Origin: DRPN01 sp964599235
GTDB lineage: Bacteria > Bacteroidota > Bacteroidia > Bacteroidales > VadinHA17
Assembly (NCBI GenBank): GCA_964599235.1
Contig: CAZRDX010000031.1
Coordinates: forward strand, 124,001 to 188,000
Reading direction: 5' to 3'
Length of the DNA stretch: 64,000 nt
Every line of letters begins with the position of its first letter. Position 1 is the stretch's first letter. Shown piece after piece: positions 8,238-16,119 of the stretch. The position numbers were made by a program, and so were the translations under genes. Under the pieces are notes generated by a model. That model saw nothing but the letters and a program-made list of their open reading frames with translations, had not been told where the DNA came from and made no database searches.

Positions 8238-9374
8238 ATGCCCGACCCTGCTCTCATCGTGCCTGTCCTGCTTGGTACGGCGGCCTTCACCCTGGCCGTC
8301 CAGATGGTCTACTACCTCTGGTTCTTCGGTGCGGTGGCTTTCGTCCGCGATCAACGTGAGGAGGAGGACAAGGAGGAGACCCTGCCGCCGGTGTCGGTGA
8401 TCATCTGTGCCCGCAACGAGGAGAAGAACCTGGAGGCTTTCCTCCCGTCGGTGCTGGAGCAGGACTATCCCGACTACGAGGTGGTGGTGGTCAACGATGC
8501 TTCCGACGACGGCACGGAAGCTCTGCTGGAACGTCTGGCCGCCCGTTATCCGCGGCTGCGTCATACCACCATCCGCAAGGACGAGCATTTCACCCACGCT
8601 AAGAAGCTGGCGGTGCTGGTAGGCGTCAAGGCGGCGCGGCACGAGGTGCTCCTCTTCACCGATGCCGACTGCCGTCCCGCCTCGCCGCAGTGGATACGTC
8701 TGATGGCCCGGCATTTTGCCCGCGGCGCCGGTATCGTCCTCGGTTACGGTGCCTACCAGCCGCGCCGGGGCCTGTGGAACCGCTTCGTACGCTACGAGGC
8801 CCTCTTCATCGCCATGCAGTACATGGGCTTTGCCCTGCGCGGCATCCCCTACATGGGCGTGGGACGTAACCTCGCCTACCGCAAGCCTTTCTTCTATGAG
8901 ATCAGCCGGCGTCCCTGCTTCAACCGGGTGGTCTCCGGCGACGACGACCTGCTGGTCAACCGTCTGGGCACACGCGACAACCTCCGCGTAGAACACGACC
9001 CCCGCGCCCGCACCCTCTCGGTACCACCCCCCACACTGAAAGCCTGGTTCAAAAGGAAAAAAAGACACATCACCACCGCCCGTTACTATACCCGCCACAG
9101 CCGTCTGCTCGCCGCCGGCGAGATGATCTCCCGTCTGCTGTTCACCGGCACCGCCCTCGCCCTCTTCTTCACCCCCGTGTCTCCTCTCCTGCCCGCCGCT
9201 TTCCTCCTCCTGCGCTATGCCACCCTCCTGCTGGTGACCCATGCCGCCGGCAAGCGTTTGTCGGAAAAACAATTATTGTTAACTTCGCTCCTTTATGACC
9301 TGGTGATCCCATTCCTGTACCTGGCCGTCTGGATCTCCAACCTTTCCCGTACTGCCGAAAGAACGTGGGCATGA
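8238..9374 (+). CDS. Membrane-anchored family 2 glycosyltransferase
   Basis: A 378-residue protein: an N-terminal membrane helix (about 8-34), a GT-A catalytic domain (about 50-280) and two to three C-terminal helices (about 295-375). VSVIICARNEE opens the nucleotide-sugar fold, VVVVNDASDDGT is the UDP-binding segment, and FTDADC supplies the metal-binding DxD motif. A later GDDD sits where the catalytic acid is expected. It resembles chitin-synthase/NodC-like processive GT2 enzymes, probably making or modifying an envelope glycan; the substrate is unknown. The stop overlaps the sigma factor start as ATGA, so translation is coupled. Confidence 0.88.
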   Translation: MPDPALIVPVLLGTAAFTLAVQMVYYLWFFGAVAFVRDQREEEDKEETLPPVSVIICARNEEKNLEAFLPSVLEQDYPDYEVVVVNDASDDGTEALLERLAARYPRLRHTTIRKDEHFTHAKKLAVLVGVKAARHEVLLFTDADCRPASPQWIRLMARHFARGAGIVLGYGAYQPRRGLWNRFVRYEALFIAMQYMGFALRGIPYMGVGRNLAYRKPFFYEISRRPCFNRVVSGDDDLLVNRLGTRDNLRVEHDPRARTLSVPPPTLKAWFKRKKRHITTARYYTRHSRLLAAGEMISRLLFTGTALALFFTPVSPLLPAAFLLLRYATLLLVTHAAGKRLSEKQLLLTSLLYDLVIPFLYLAVWISNLSRTAERTWA

Positions 9375-9982
9375 AAAAGAAGGACCTCAACAGCAAGGGA
9401 CTCACGGAGAACGCCAAGCAGGACATCGAGCTTGTCGAGCGGGCGTTGCAGGGCGACCAGCAGGCTTTCACGCGTCTGATGAGCCGCTACCGCGACGCCA
9501 TCTACTTCATCCTGCTGAAGATGGTCAACAACCCTACCGATGCCGAGGATCTCACCATCGAAGCTTTCGGCAAGGCTTTCCGCAACCTCTCGCAGTACAC
9601 CCCCAACTACGCTTTCAGCACCTGGCTCTTCAAGATCGCCACCAACAACTGCATCGACTTCATCCGCAAGAAGCGTGCCTCCATGATCTCCATCGACGGC
9701 GAGGGCAGCGACAAGGATGCACCGCCCCCCTCCATCCAGGAGGAGTCGCCCGACCCCGAAGAGCAGATGATCCGCAACCAGAAGGCCAAGCTGATGCGCG
9801 AGGTGGTCGACCAGCTCAAGCCGCGCTACCGCGACCTCATCATCCTGCGTTATTTCAAGGAATACTCCTACGAGGAGATCGCCCATGAGCTCAACCTGCC
9901 GCTGGGGACGGTCAAAGCCCAGCTGTTCCGCGCCAAGGAGCTCCTCTACAACATCCTGAAGAAGAGTCCCAACAAACCTTGA
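9371..9982 (+). CDS. ECF-family RNA polymerase sigma factor (sigma-70 family)
   Basis: A 203-residue sigma factor with region 2 (about 20-95, including the core-binding NPTDAEDLTIEAFGKAF and FSTWLFKIATNNCIDFIRKK) and region 4 (about 145-195, RDLIILRYFKEYSYEEIAHEL then the recognition helix PLGTVKAQLFRAKELL). An acidic linker separates them. The start at 9371 gives an ATGA overlap with the glycosyltransferase gene; an upstream GTG is in frame but less likely. No anti-sigma factor gene is adjacent, and the gene sits between a glycosyltransferase and rsmG, suggesting a constitutive or differently controlled ECF sigma factor. Confidence 0.92.
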   Translation: MKKKDLNSKGLTENAKQDIELVERALQGDQQAFTRLMSRYRDAIYFILLKMVNNPTDAEDLTIEAFGKAFRNLSQYTPNYAFSTWLFKIATNNCIDFIRKKRASMISIDGEGSDKDAPPPSIQEESPDPEEQMIRNQKAKLMREVVDQLKPRYRDLIILRYFKEYSYEEIAHELNLPLGTVKAQLFRAKELLYNILKKSPNKP

Positions 9983-9987
9983 CGGGG

Positions 9988-10599
9988 ATGGACGGTCCGG
10001 CACTCATACGGCGTTATTTCCCTGATCTCACGTCGCAACAGGAGGAGCAGCTGCAGCTCCTGGCCGACGGTCTGCGTTTCTGGAACGAACGTATCAACCT
10101 GGTCTCGCGGCGCGACATCGTCCACCTGTGGGAGCATCATCTGCTGCATTCCCTGGCGCCGGCGGCGCTGCAGCCATTCCCGGAGGGCAGCCGTATTGCC
10201 GATATAGGTACGGGGGGCGGCCTGCCCGGCCTGCCGCTGGCCATCCTCTTTCCCTCCTGCCACTTCACCCTCGTCGACAGCATCGCCAAAAAGATCAGGG
10301 TCGTCGACGAGCTCATCCGCCTCACCGGCCTGGAGAACGCCGCCACCCTGCGCGCCCGCGCCGAGAGCATGCAGGGCTCCTTCAACATCATCACCGGACG
10401 GGGCGTTACCCGCTTCCGAAGCTTCTACCGGCTGGTGCACCATCTCCTGGCCGGCCACGCCGAGATCCTCTACCTCGCCGGCGGTCAACAGGACCACGAG
10501 ATCACCATCCCCGGCAAAAAGACCGAAAGGATACCCCTCACCACCCTCTTCGACCTCCCCTACTTCGAGAGCAAGGAGATCCTCCGCCTCAGGACATGA
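9988..10599 (+). CDS. rsmG: 16S rRNA (guanine527-N7)-methyltransferase RsmG
   Basis: A 203-residue class I methyltransferase (GidB). The FWNERINLVSR segment is characteristic of RsmG, and the SAM-binding motif I is ADIGTGGGLPGLPLAI, followed by FTLVDSIAKKIRVVDEL. It methylates G527 of 16S rRNA in the decoding region. The ATG at 9988 follows a GACGGGG stretch and comes 5 bases after the sigma factor stop; a TTG at 9979 would add three residues. It is the last gene of the glycosyltransferase-sigma operon. Confidence 0.93.
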   Translation: MDGPALIRRYFPDLTSQQEEQLQLLADGLRFWNERINLVSRRDIVHLWEHHLLHSLAPAALQPFPEGSRIADIGTGGGLPGLPLAILFPSCHFTLVDSIAKKIRVVDELIRLTGLENAATLRARAESMQGSFNIITGRGVTRFRSFYRLVHHLLAGHAEILYLAGGQQDHEITIPGKKTERIPLTTLFDLPYFESKEILRLRT

Positions 10600-10614
10600 A
10601 AGTTCCTTTTTTGT

Positions 10615-10644
10615 TTTGCGGAAAGAAAAAAAAGATTACTTTTG
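10615..10644 (+). promoter_or_regulatory. Promoter of rpmH
   Basis: TTTG (10615-10618), an 18-base spacer rich in A, and TACTTTTG (10637-10644), an exact TAnnTTTG match. The leader to the rpmH ATG is about 50 bases. Confidence 0.6.
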
Positions 10645-10702
10645 CAACCTGTTTTGAGAGCGCCCAACGGGCAACGTATAACGGACTTAAGAGAGAAAAG
10701 AG

Positions 10703-10861
10703 ATGAAAAGGACCTATCAGCCCTCCCGCCGCAAGAGAAAGAACAAGCACGGTTTCCGTGAGCGCATGTCGACGGTCAACGGCCGCAAGGTGCTGGCCCG
10801 CCGCCGCGCCAAAGGACGTAAGAAACTGACCGTCTCCGACGAGCCCAGGCACAAGGTCTGA
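10703..10861 (+). CDS. rpmH: 50S ribosomal protein L34
   Basis: A 52-residue, extremely basic protein. It begins MKRTYQPSRRKRKNKHGF, continues RMSTVNGRKVLARRRAKGRKKL and has a short C-terminal extension (TVSDEPRHKV), matching bacterial L34 with the slightly longer tail of Bacteroidota. L34 is a structural protein of the large ribosomal subunit. It has its own promoter and a strong terminator, so it is a single-gene transcription unit. It is not beside dnaA or rnpA here, unlike in many other phyla. Confidence 0.97.
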   Translation: MKRTYQPSRRKRKNKHGFRERMSTVNGRKVLARRRAKGRKKLTVSDEPRHKV

Positions 10862-10887
10862 CAAGAAACCGTCACAAAAAAGAACCG

Positions 10888-10933
10888 GGGGAAGCAGGGA
10901 AGGACAAGGGTCTTTCCCTGCTTCCCCTTTTTT
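10888..10933 (+). terminator. Rho-independent terminator of rpmH
   Basis: A 14-base stem, GGGGAAGCAGGGAA (10888-10901) pairing with TTCCCTGCTTCCCC (10914-10927), a 12-base loop and a run of six T. Confidence 0.9.
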
Positions 10934-10972
10934 GTACCGGCCGGGCAGGCCGCCCCCCGGAAAAAGTTTTCC

Positions 10973-11002
10973 CTTGTCTGTTTTCGGATAATTTTATCTT
11001 TG
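10973..11002 (+). promoter_or_regulatory. Promoter of the PASTA-protein gene block
   Basis: CTTG (10973-10976), an 18-base spacer and TATCTTTG (10995-11002), an exact -7 match, followed by a leader of about 30 bases to the PASTA gene. Confidence 0.55.
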
Positions 11003-11039
11003 CCTTCACGTTTATTCATCAACACAAGCTCATCCGGCC

Positions 11040-11915
11040 ATGTCACTGGGACGTTTTCTGCTGAGCAAGACCTTCCTGAAGCACCTCACCTACGCGGTAC
11101 TGCTCACCGTGGCGCTGGTGCTGATCACCCTGTTGTGGCTGCGCCTCTATACACGCCACGGACAGAAGAGGACCGTCCCCGACCTTTACGGGCACACCCT
11201 GGCCGAATGCCGGGAGATGGTGAAAAAGAACCGTTTCGTGCTGGTGGTGAAAGACTCGGTCTACACCCATGAGGTACCCCCCGGCACGGTGGTGGAGCAG
11301 AACCCCAAGGCGGGGTACCAGGTCAAGAAAGGCCGCAAGATCTTCCTCATCGTCAACGCCGTGAACCCCGAGGTGACGGAAGTGCCTTACGTGGTGGGCT
11401 ACACGCTGCGCCAGGCCAAGGCCCTCCTCGAGGCCAGCGGCTTCCGCATAGGTCGGCTCACCTATGTCCCCGACGTGGGCATCAACAATGTCCTCAGGGA
11501 GATGGTCGACACCGTCGAGCTGCACGAGGGCGACTCGCTCGTCAAGGGCACGGCCGTCGACCTGGTGCTGGGCAAAGGCCTCAGCAACCAGCGCACTTAC
11601 CTGCCCAACTTCGTCGGCATGGACCTCCGCAAGGCACAGGAGACCATCATCAGCGCCGCCCTCAATCTGGGCACCACGGTCTACGACACCACCGTCCACA
11701 ACCACGACGACTCTTCCCGCGCCTTCGTCTGGAAACAGAATCCCGTCTATGAAGAAGGACGGCGCGTACCCATCGGCAGCCCCGTCTATCTGTGGCTGAC
11801 GCTCGACTCCGCCCTGCTGCCCCTCGACACCACGCTGCTGCCGGCAGACACGCTCCGGCCCGCAGGGATGCCGAGCGATACCCTCTCCGAACCGTTAGCA
11901 CCGAATGAAGAATAG
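11040..11915 (+). CDS. PASTA domain-containing membrane protein
   Basis: A 291-residue protein with one N-terminal membrane helix (about 17-37) and three PASTA repeats in the periplasm (roughly 45-112, 115-186 and 190-262), each opening with a VPxxxG/LPNFVGM-like motif and containing the VxxQxP-type turn. The tail is rich in L, D and T. PASTA domains bind peptidoglycan fragments or beta-lactam-like ligands. There is no kinase or transpeptidase domain. In Bacteroidota a stand-alone PASTA protein typically sits near ddl and rluD, as here, which suggests a cell-wall role. Its 3' end overlaps the next gene by 11 bases. Confidence 0.9.
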   Translation: MSLGRFLLSKTFLKHLTYAVLLTVALVLITLLWLRLYTRHGQKRTVPDLYGHTLAECREMVKKNRFVLVVKDSVYTHEVPPGTVVEQNPKAGYQVKKGRKIFLIVNAVNPEVTEVPYVVGYTLRQAKALLEASGFRIGRLTYVPDVGINNVLREMVDTVELHEGDSLVKGTAVDLVLGKGLSNQRTYLPNFVGMDLRKAQETIISAALNLGTTVYDTTVHNHDDSSRAFVWKQNPVYEEGRRVPIGSPVYLWLTLDSALLPLDTTLLPADTLRPAGMPSDTLSEPLAPNEE

Positions 11916-13773
11916 GCTCGTCATACTCTTTTCCCTGCTGGCGCTGCCCGGGGCCGCCCAGGAGCGACTGGTACCGCTGACCGCCAACGCCGCGGTGCAG
12001 CAGGCATGGACCCACCGCACCCCCACCCTCAAGAGCGCCACCGCCGGCGACACCCTCACCCTGCCTTTCTTCGACGACTTCTCCGTCCCCACCGTCTATC
12101 CCGACAGCCGGCGCTGGAGCGACAGCAACGCCTACGTCAACACCACCTACGGTGTCGAGCCGCCTACGCTGGGAGTGGTCACCCTCGACGCCATCGACAA
12201 GAAGGGCGAGATCTACCCTCACGCCAAACCCTACCCCTTTGAGGCCGACCGTCTCACCTCCCGTCCCATCGACCTGCGGGGTACGCCGGCCGACAACATC
12301 TGGCTCAGCTTTTACTACCAGCCCAAGGGCATCGCCGACCCGCCGGAGCGCGACGACTCCCTCTGCCTCGACTTCTGGGCGCCGCTGCAGGAACGGTGGG
12401 TGACGGTATGGCATGCCGGCGGCGACACCATCACCCCCGACACCGTCAAGCCCTTCCGCATGGTCATTCTCCCCGTCGACGATACGGCTTTCCTGCATGC
12501 CGGCTTCCGTTTCCGTTTCCGCAACCTGGCCAGCATCTCCCCCCCGCAGACCGACCCGGGTGCCGTGGGCAACTGCGACCAGTGGAACATCGACTACGTG
12601 CTGCTCGACCGTAACCGTTTTGCCGGCGATACGGTAATGCACGACGTGGCCGTCGCCGCCCCCCTCCGCTCTCTGCTCAACACCTACCAGGCCATGCCCT
12701 GGCACCAGTTTCTCGAGGCCTTTCTCTCCGAGATGGGCGACTTCCTGCCCCTCACCTACCGCAACAACGACACCATCGTACGCAATGTCACCCGCCAGTT
12801 CGTCATCGAGGATCTTTACCGGCACCAGGAGGTGCACAGCTACACCGGCGGGGCCACCAACATGCCGCCCCTCACCACCACCACCTACAACTCCACCCTC
12901 ATCTACACTTACCAGTCGCCCGCCCCCGACTCGGTCACCTTCCGCGTGCGGGGTTATCTCATCTCCGACGATTACGACCCTAAGGTCAACGATACGGTCA
13001 CCTACTACCAGGTGTTCAGCGACTATTTCGCTTACGACGACGGGAGCGCCGAGGCGGGGTACGGCCTGAGCGGCACCGGCACCGCCCATACGGCCGTGGC
13101 CATACGCTTCCACTCCTACCGCCGCGACACGCTGCACGGGATCCGTTTCTACTTCAACCAGGCCTTCGAGGAGGCCAACATCACCTCGTTCAACCTCGCC
13201 GTCTGGTCAGACGACCACGGCACTCCGGGCGACCTCATCTATACGAAATACGACGTGCTGCCCCGTTACAGTGACAGCATCAACCGTTTCGTCGAATACC
13301 GTTTTGATTCGCTGGTGATCATCCCCGAAGGCGATTTTTACGTGGGCTGGCGTCAGAACTCGGAGGTGTTCCTCAACATCGGTTTCGACATGAACCTCGA
13401 CCACAGCGACCGGGTCCGTTACCTTTTCAACGGCGAGTGGTGGCCTTCGTCGCTGCGGGGGACGCTGATGGTTCGTCCCGTGACGGGGGGTGATGTGGTG
13501 ACGGCAGTGCCGGAGCCGGCCGTGGCGGCGGAGACTTCGTGGCGTGTGTGGCCGCTGCCGGCACGCGACGTGATCCACTTCGACACGGAGGGCAGGCTCT
13601 CCCGCGCCGCCCGCTACCGTCTCTTCGACATGACCGGTCGCTGTGTGCTGGACCGCACGGGCATCCTGCAGCAGCTGTACCTCCCCGCCACCCTCACCGG
13701 CGGCCTCTACCTGCTGGTGGTCACCCGCGACGGCCGGCCCCTCTTCCGCAGCCGCATCCCCGTGATACGCTAA
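11905..13773 (+). CDS. Secreted protein with T9SS type A C-terminal sorting domain
   Basis: A 622-residue exported protein. A short signal peptide (about 1-19, ending PGAAQ) is followed by a large beta-rich region of unknown function, with aromatic- and D/T-rich strands resembling carbohydrate- or cell-surface-binding modules. The last about 80 residues form a T9SS sorting domain: VWPLPARDVIHF, then YRLFDMTGRCVL, then GGLYLLVVTRDG, ending in a basic SRIPVIR. Such tails direct proteins across the outer membrane through the type IX secretion system. It overlaps the PASTA gene by 11 bases and precedes rluD by 11, so it is part of that operon. No enzymatic motif was recognised. Confidence 0.85.
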   Translation: MKNRLVILFSLLALPGAAQERLVPLTANAAVQQAWTHRTPTLKSATAGDTLTLPFFDDFSVPTVYPDSRRWSDSNAYVNTTYGVEPPTLGVVTLDAIDKKGEIYPHAKPYPFEADRLTSRPIDLRGTPADNIWLSFYYQPKGIADPPERDDSLCLDFWAPLQERWVTVWHAGGDTITPDTVKPFRMVILPVDDTAFLHAGFRFRFRNLASISPPQTDPGAVGNCDQWNIDYVLLDRNRFAGDTVMHDVAVAAPLRSLLNTYQAMPWHQFLEAFLSEMGDFLPLTYRNNDTIVRNVTRQFVIEDLYRHQEVHSYTGGATNMPPLTTTTYNSTLIYTYQSPAPDSVTFRVRGYLISDDYDPKVNDTVTYYQVFSDYFAYDDGSAEAGYGLSGTGTAHTAVAIRFHSYRRDTLHGIRFYFNQAFEEANITSFNLAVWSDDHGTPGDLIYTKYDVLPRYSDSINRFVEYRFDSLVIIPEGDFYVGWRQNSEVFLNIGFDMNLDHSDRVRYLFNGEWWPSSLRGTLMVRPVTGGDVVTAVPEPAVAAETSWRVWPLPARDVIHFDTEGRLSRAARYRLFDMTGRCVLDRTGILQQLYLPATLTGGLYLLVVTRDGRPLFRSRIPVIR

Positions 13774-13784
13774 CGAACACGACC

Positions 13785-14816
13785 ATGGGCGAAGAAGAGA
13801 TGCACGAACCACAGGAACTGTACGAACACCACCGTTTCGTCGTCGATCCGGGGCAGAAACTGCTGCGCATCGACAAATATCTGATGAACAAGCTGGAGAA
13901 CGTCAGCCGCACCCGCATCCAGAACGCCGCCACGGCCGGCAACATCCTCGTCGACGGCCGGCCCGTGAAACCCTCCTACCGTGTCAAACCCGGCGAGGTG
14001 ATCACCATCGTGCTGCCTCATCCGCCCCGCGTGGTGGAGATCATCCCCCAGGACATCCCCCTCGACATCGTCTACGAGGACGACGACCTGCTGGTGGTGA
14101 ACAAACCCGCCGGCATGGTGGTGCACCCCGGCTACGGCAACTACAGCGGCACGCTGGTCAACGCCCTGGCCTGGCACCTGAAGGACGACCCGCGCTTCCA
14201 CAGCGGCGACCTGCGCGCGGGACTGGTCCACCGCATCGACAAGAACACCACCGGACTGCTGGTGGTGGCCAAACACGAGGTAGCCCAGAGCGCCCTGGCA
14301 CGCCAGTTCTTCTTCCACACCATCCGCCGGCGTTATACGGCCATCGTCTGGGGTGTTCCGCCCGAGAAAGAGGGCACCATCACCGGCCACATCGGCCGCA
14401 ACCCCCGCGACCGCACCAAGATGCACGTCTTCCCCGACGGCTCCCAGGGCAAGGAGGCCATCACTCACTACCGGGTGGTCGAAGACCTGGGCTACGTGAG
14501 CGTCGTGGATTGCCATCTGGAAACGGGACGCACCCACCAGATACGCGTCCACTTCAAACACATCGGCCATCCCCTTTTCAACGATACCGAATACGGCGGC
14601 GACCACATCCTGCGCGGCACCACCTTCTCCAAATACCAGCAGTTCGTCCGCAACTGTTTCAAGCTGCTGCCGCGCCAGGCACTGCACGCCCGCTCCCTCG
14701 CCTTCGAACATCCCGTCACCGGCAAGACCCTCTCGTTCGAGGCCCCCCTCCCCGATGATATGCAACAGGTAATCGGAAAATGGCGCACCTACCTCACCGG
14801 ACGAACCCAAACCTGA
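13785..14816 (+). CDS. rluD: RluD-family 23S rRNA pseudouridine synthase
   Basis: A 343-residue enzyme with an N-terminal S4 RNA-binding domain (about 25-90, LRIDKYLMNKLENVSRTRIQ) and a pseudouridine synthase domain (about 100-330). The catalytic motif HRIDKNTTGLLVVAK places the aspartate at D152; TGRTHQIRVH and FEHPVTGK are further family signatures. RluD makes pseudouridines 1911, 1915 and 1917 in helix 69 of 23S rRNA. The start MGEEEMHEPQ was chosen because the longer frame reads through the preceding gene. It is the last gene of the PASTA-T9SS-rluD run before the AbrB-ddl promoter. Confidence 0.93.
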   Translation: MGEEEMHEPQELYEHHRFVVDPGQKLLRIDKYLMNKLENVSRTRIQNAATAGNILVDGRPVKPSYRVKPGEVITIVLPHPPRVVEIIPQDIPLDIVYEDDDLLVVNKPAGMVVHPGYGNYSGTLVNALAWHLKDDPRFHSGDLRAGLVHRIDKNTTGLLVVAKHEVAQSALARQFFFHTIRRRYTAIVWGVPPEKEGTITGHIGRNPRDRTKMHVFPDGSQGKEAITHYRVVEDLGYVSVVDCHLETGRTHQIRVHFKHIGHPLFNDTEYGGDHILRGTTFSKYQQFVRNCFKLLPRQALHARSLAFEHPVTGKTLSFEAPLPDDMQQVIGKWRTYLTGRTQT

Positions 14817-14825
14817 CAGCCCTCT

Positions 14826-14857
14826 CTTGCATTTCTCCACGGAAATACTTATCTTTC
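14826..14857 (+). promoter_or_regulatory. Candidate promoter of the AbrB-ddl operon
   Basis: CTTG (14826-14829), a 20-base spacer, then TATCTTTC (14850-14857), each one base off consensus. It starts only 10 bases after rluD. If used, transcription begins near 14864, directly at the edge of the palindrome array. Confidence 0.45.
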
Positions 14858-14860
14858 CAA

Positions 14861-14916
14861 CTATTGAAAATAGGTATTTAAATGCCTATTAAAATACCTA
14901 TTTAAATAGGTATTTT
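14861..14916. promoter_or_regulatory. Array of AT-rich palindromes, candidate operator
   Basis: Three abutting inverted repeats share the half-site (C)CTATT / AATAG(G). The first is CTATT-GAA-AATAG (14861-14873). The second is a 22-base near-perfect palindrome (14869-14890; one mismatched pair). The third is a perfectly self-complementary 26-base palindrome (14891-14916) with half-sites AAATACCTATTT and its complement. They lie between the candidate -7 element and the ATG of the AbrB-like gene, where a bound protein would block transcription. The AbrB-like product is the obvious candidate ligand, but that is inference. Confidence 0.6.
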
Positions 14917-14944
14917 CTCGAAACGACCTTTAACACCTACCGTT

Positions 14945-15139
14945 ATGAGAAGGAAACTGTCCAAGAGGTACATCCGCAGCCTGTTGAAGCTGGGCGGCGG
15001 GAGCAGTTACGGCATCAGTCTGCCGCGTGAGGAAGTGGAGAAGTTCGGATGGAAAGCCAAACAGAAGCTGGTGGTGGAGAAATACGGCCAGGGGCTGATC
15101 ATCCGCGACTGGGACGAGAAAAAGGACAAAGACCGATGA
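14945..15139 (+). CDS. Small AbrB/MazE-like (swapped-hairpin) DNA-binding protein
   Basis: A 64-residue basic protein. GGGSSYGISLPREEVEKFGWKAKQKLVVEKYGQGLIIRDW resembles the SpoVT-AbrB swapped-hairpin barrel (pattern: G-S-x-x-ISLP-x-E/K-x-V-x-x-x-G-W-x-x-x-Q-x-L-x-V), usually a dimeric DNA-binding module of antitoxins and transition-state regulators. No toxin gene accompanies it; its stop overlaps the ddl start as ATGA, so it is translationally coupled to ddl. It may control itself and ddl through the palindromes just upstream. Short length makes the family call moderately certain. Confidence 0.7.
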   Translation: MRRKLSKRYIRSLLKLGGGSSYGISLPREEVEKFGWKAKQKLVVEKYGQGLIIRDWDEKKDKDR

Positions 15140-16119
15140 ACACGAAACGTGTGGCCGTGCTGGCCGGCGGTTATTCGTCGGAGCACGGCATCTCCCTCAA
15201 CAGTGCCGCCCAGGTGATGGAACACCTCGACCGGCGGCAGTGGGAGCCCTGGCTCATCCTCGTCGAGCGTGAGGGATGGTTCTGGCAGGATCCCCGGGGA
15301 CGGCGCGTGGCGGTCGACCGTAACGATCTGTCGGTGACCACCTCCGCAGGCAAGGTGCATTTCGACGTGGTGCTGCCCGTCATCCACGGCACACCGGGTG
15401 AAGACGGTCATCTGCAAGGCTACTTGGCCATGCTGGACATCCCTTATGCGGGATGCGACCCCTTCACCTCGGCCCTCACCTTCAACAAATACGCCTGCAA
15501 GCTCTATCTGGAGAAACACCATGTGGCCACGGCCCCCTCCCTGCTGGTGCGTCGGATGTCGGGATGGGTACCGCCCGACACTTCGGGAATGCGCTTCCCT
15601 CTCTTCGTCAAGCCCAACACCAGCGGCTCCTCCTTCGGGGTCAGCAGGATCCACGAACCCCACGAGCTGATGAACGCCCTGCGTAAAGCCTTCGAGGAGA
15701 GCAACGAGGCGATCATCGAGGAACAGATCAGCGGCACCGAGGTGTCGTGCGGCGTGCTGAAGACCGCCACACGCGAGATCATCTTCCCTCCTACCGAGAT
15801 CGTCAGCAAAAAGGATTTCTTCGACTACGAAGCCAAATACACCGAGGGGATGGCCGAGGAGATCACCCCCGCACGTCTGCCGGAGGAACAGATCGAGCTG
15901 ATACGCGAGACCGCCTCTTACATCTACACCCTCCTGGGCTGTCGCGGCATCGTGCGCATCGACTTCATCCTCGATGGGGAGACCCCCTGGTTCCTGGAGG
16001 TGAACGCCATCCCCGGCCTGAGCCGTGAGAGCATCATCCCCCGCCAGGCGCAGGTCTTCGGCATCAGCATGACGGAGCTCCTCACGCTGGTGCTGGAAGA
16101 TGCTCTTAGCCGGCGGTGA
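15136..16119 (+). CDS. ddl: D-alanine--D-alanine ligase
   Basis: A 327-residue ATP-grasp ligase that joins two D-alanines for the peptidoglycan stem peptide. N-terminal AVLAGGYSSEHGISL, the substrate-loop motif LPVIHGTPGEDG, the ATP-binding VKPNTSGSSFGVSR and the metal-binding C-terminal motif RIDFI...FLEVNAIPGLS are all present. The start at 15136 gives the family N-terminus MNTKRVAVLAGG and overlaps the AbrB-like stop. Convergent with gcvP, overlapping it by 14 bases. Cytoplasmic enzyme, essential for wall synthesis. Confidence 0.96.
   Translation: MNTKRVAVLAGGYSSEHGISLNSAAQVMEHLDRRQWEPWLILVEREGWFWQDPRGRRVAVDRNDLSVTTSAGKVHFDVVLPVIHGTPGEDGHLQGYLAMLDIPYAGCDPFTSALTFNKYACKLYLEKHHVATAPSLLVRRMSGWVPPDTSGMRFPLFVKPNTSGSSFGVSRIHEPHELMNALRKAFEESNEAIIEEQISGTEVSCGVLKTATREIIFPPTEIVSKKDFFDYEAKYTEGMAEEITPARLPEEQIELIRETASYIYTLLGCRGIVRIDFILDGETPWFLEVNAIPGLSRESIIPRQAQVFGISMTELLTLVLEDALSRR

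Noticed and set aside
14869..14916. Reading the palindromes as a rho-independent terminator of rluD
   Set aside because: The stems are almost purely A/T, there is no GC-rich stem followed by a T run, and the array has several half-sites, which fits protein binding better.
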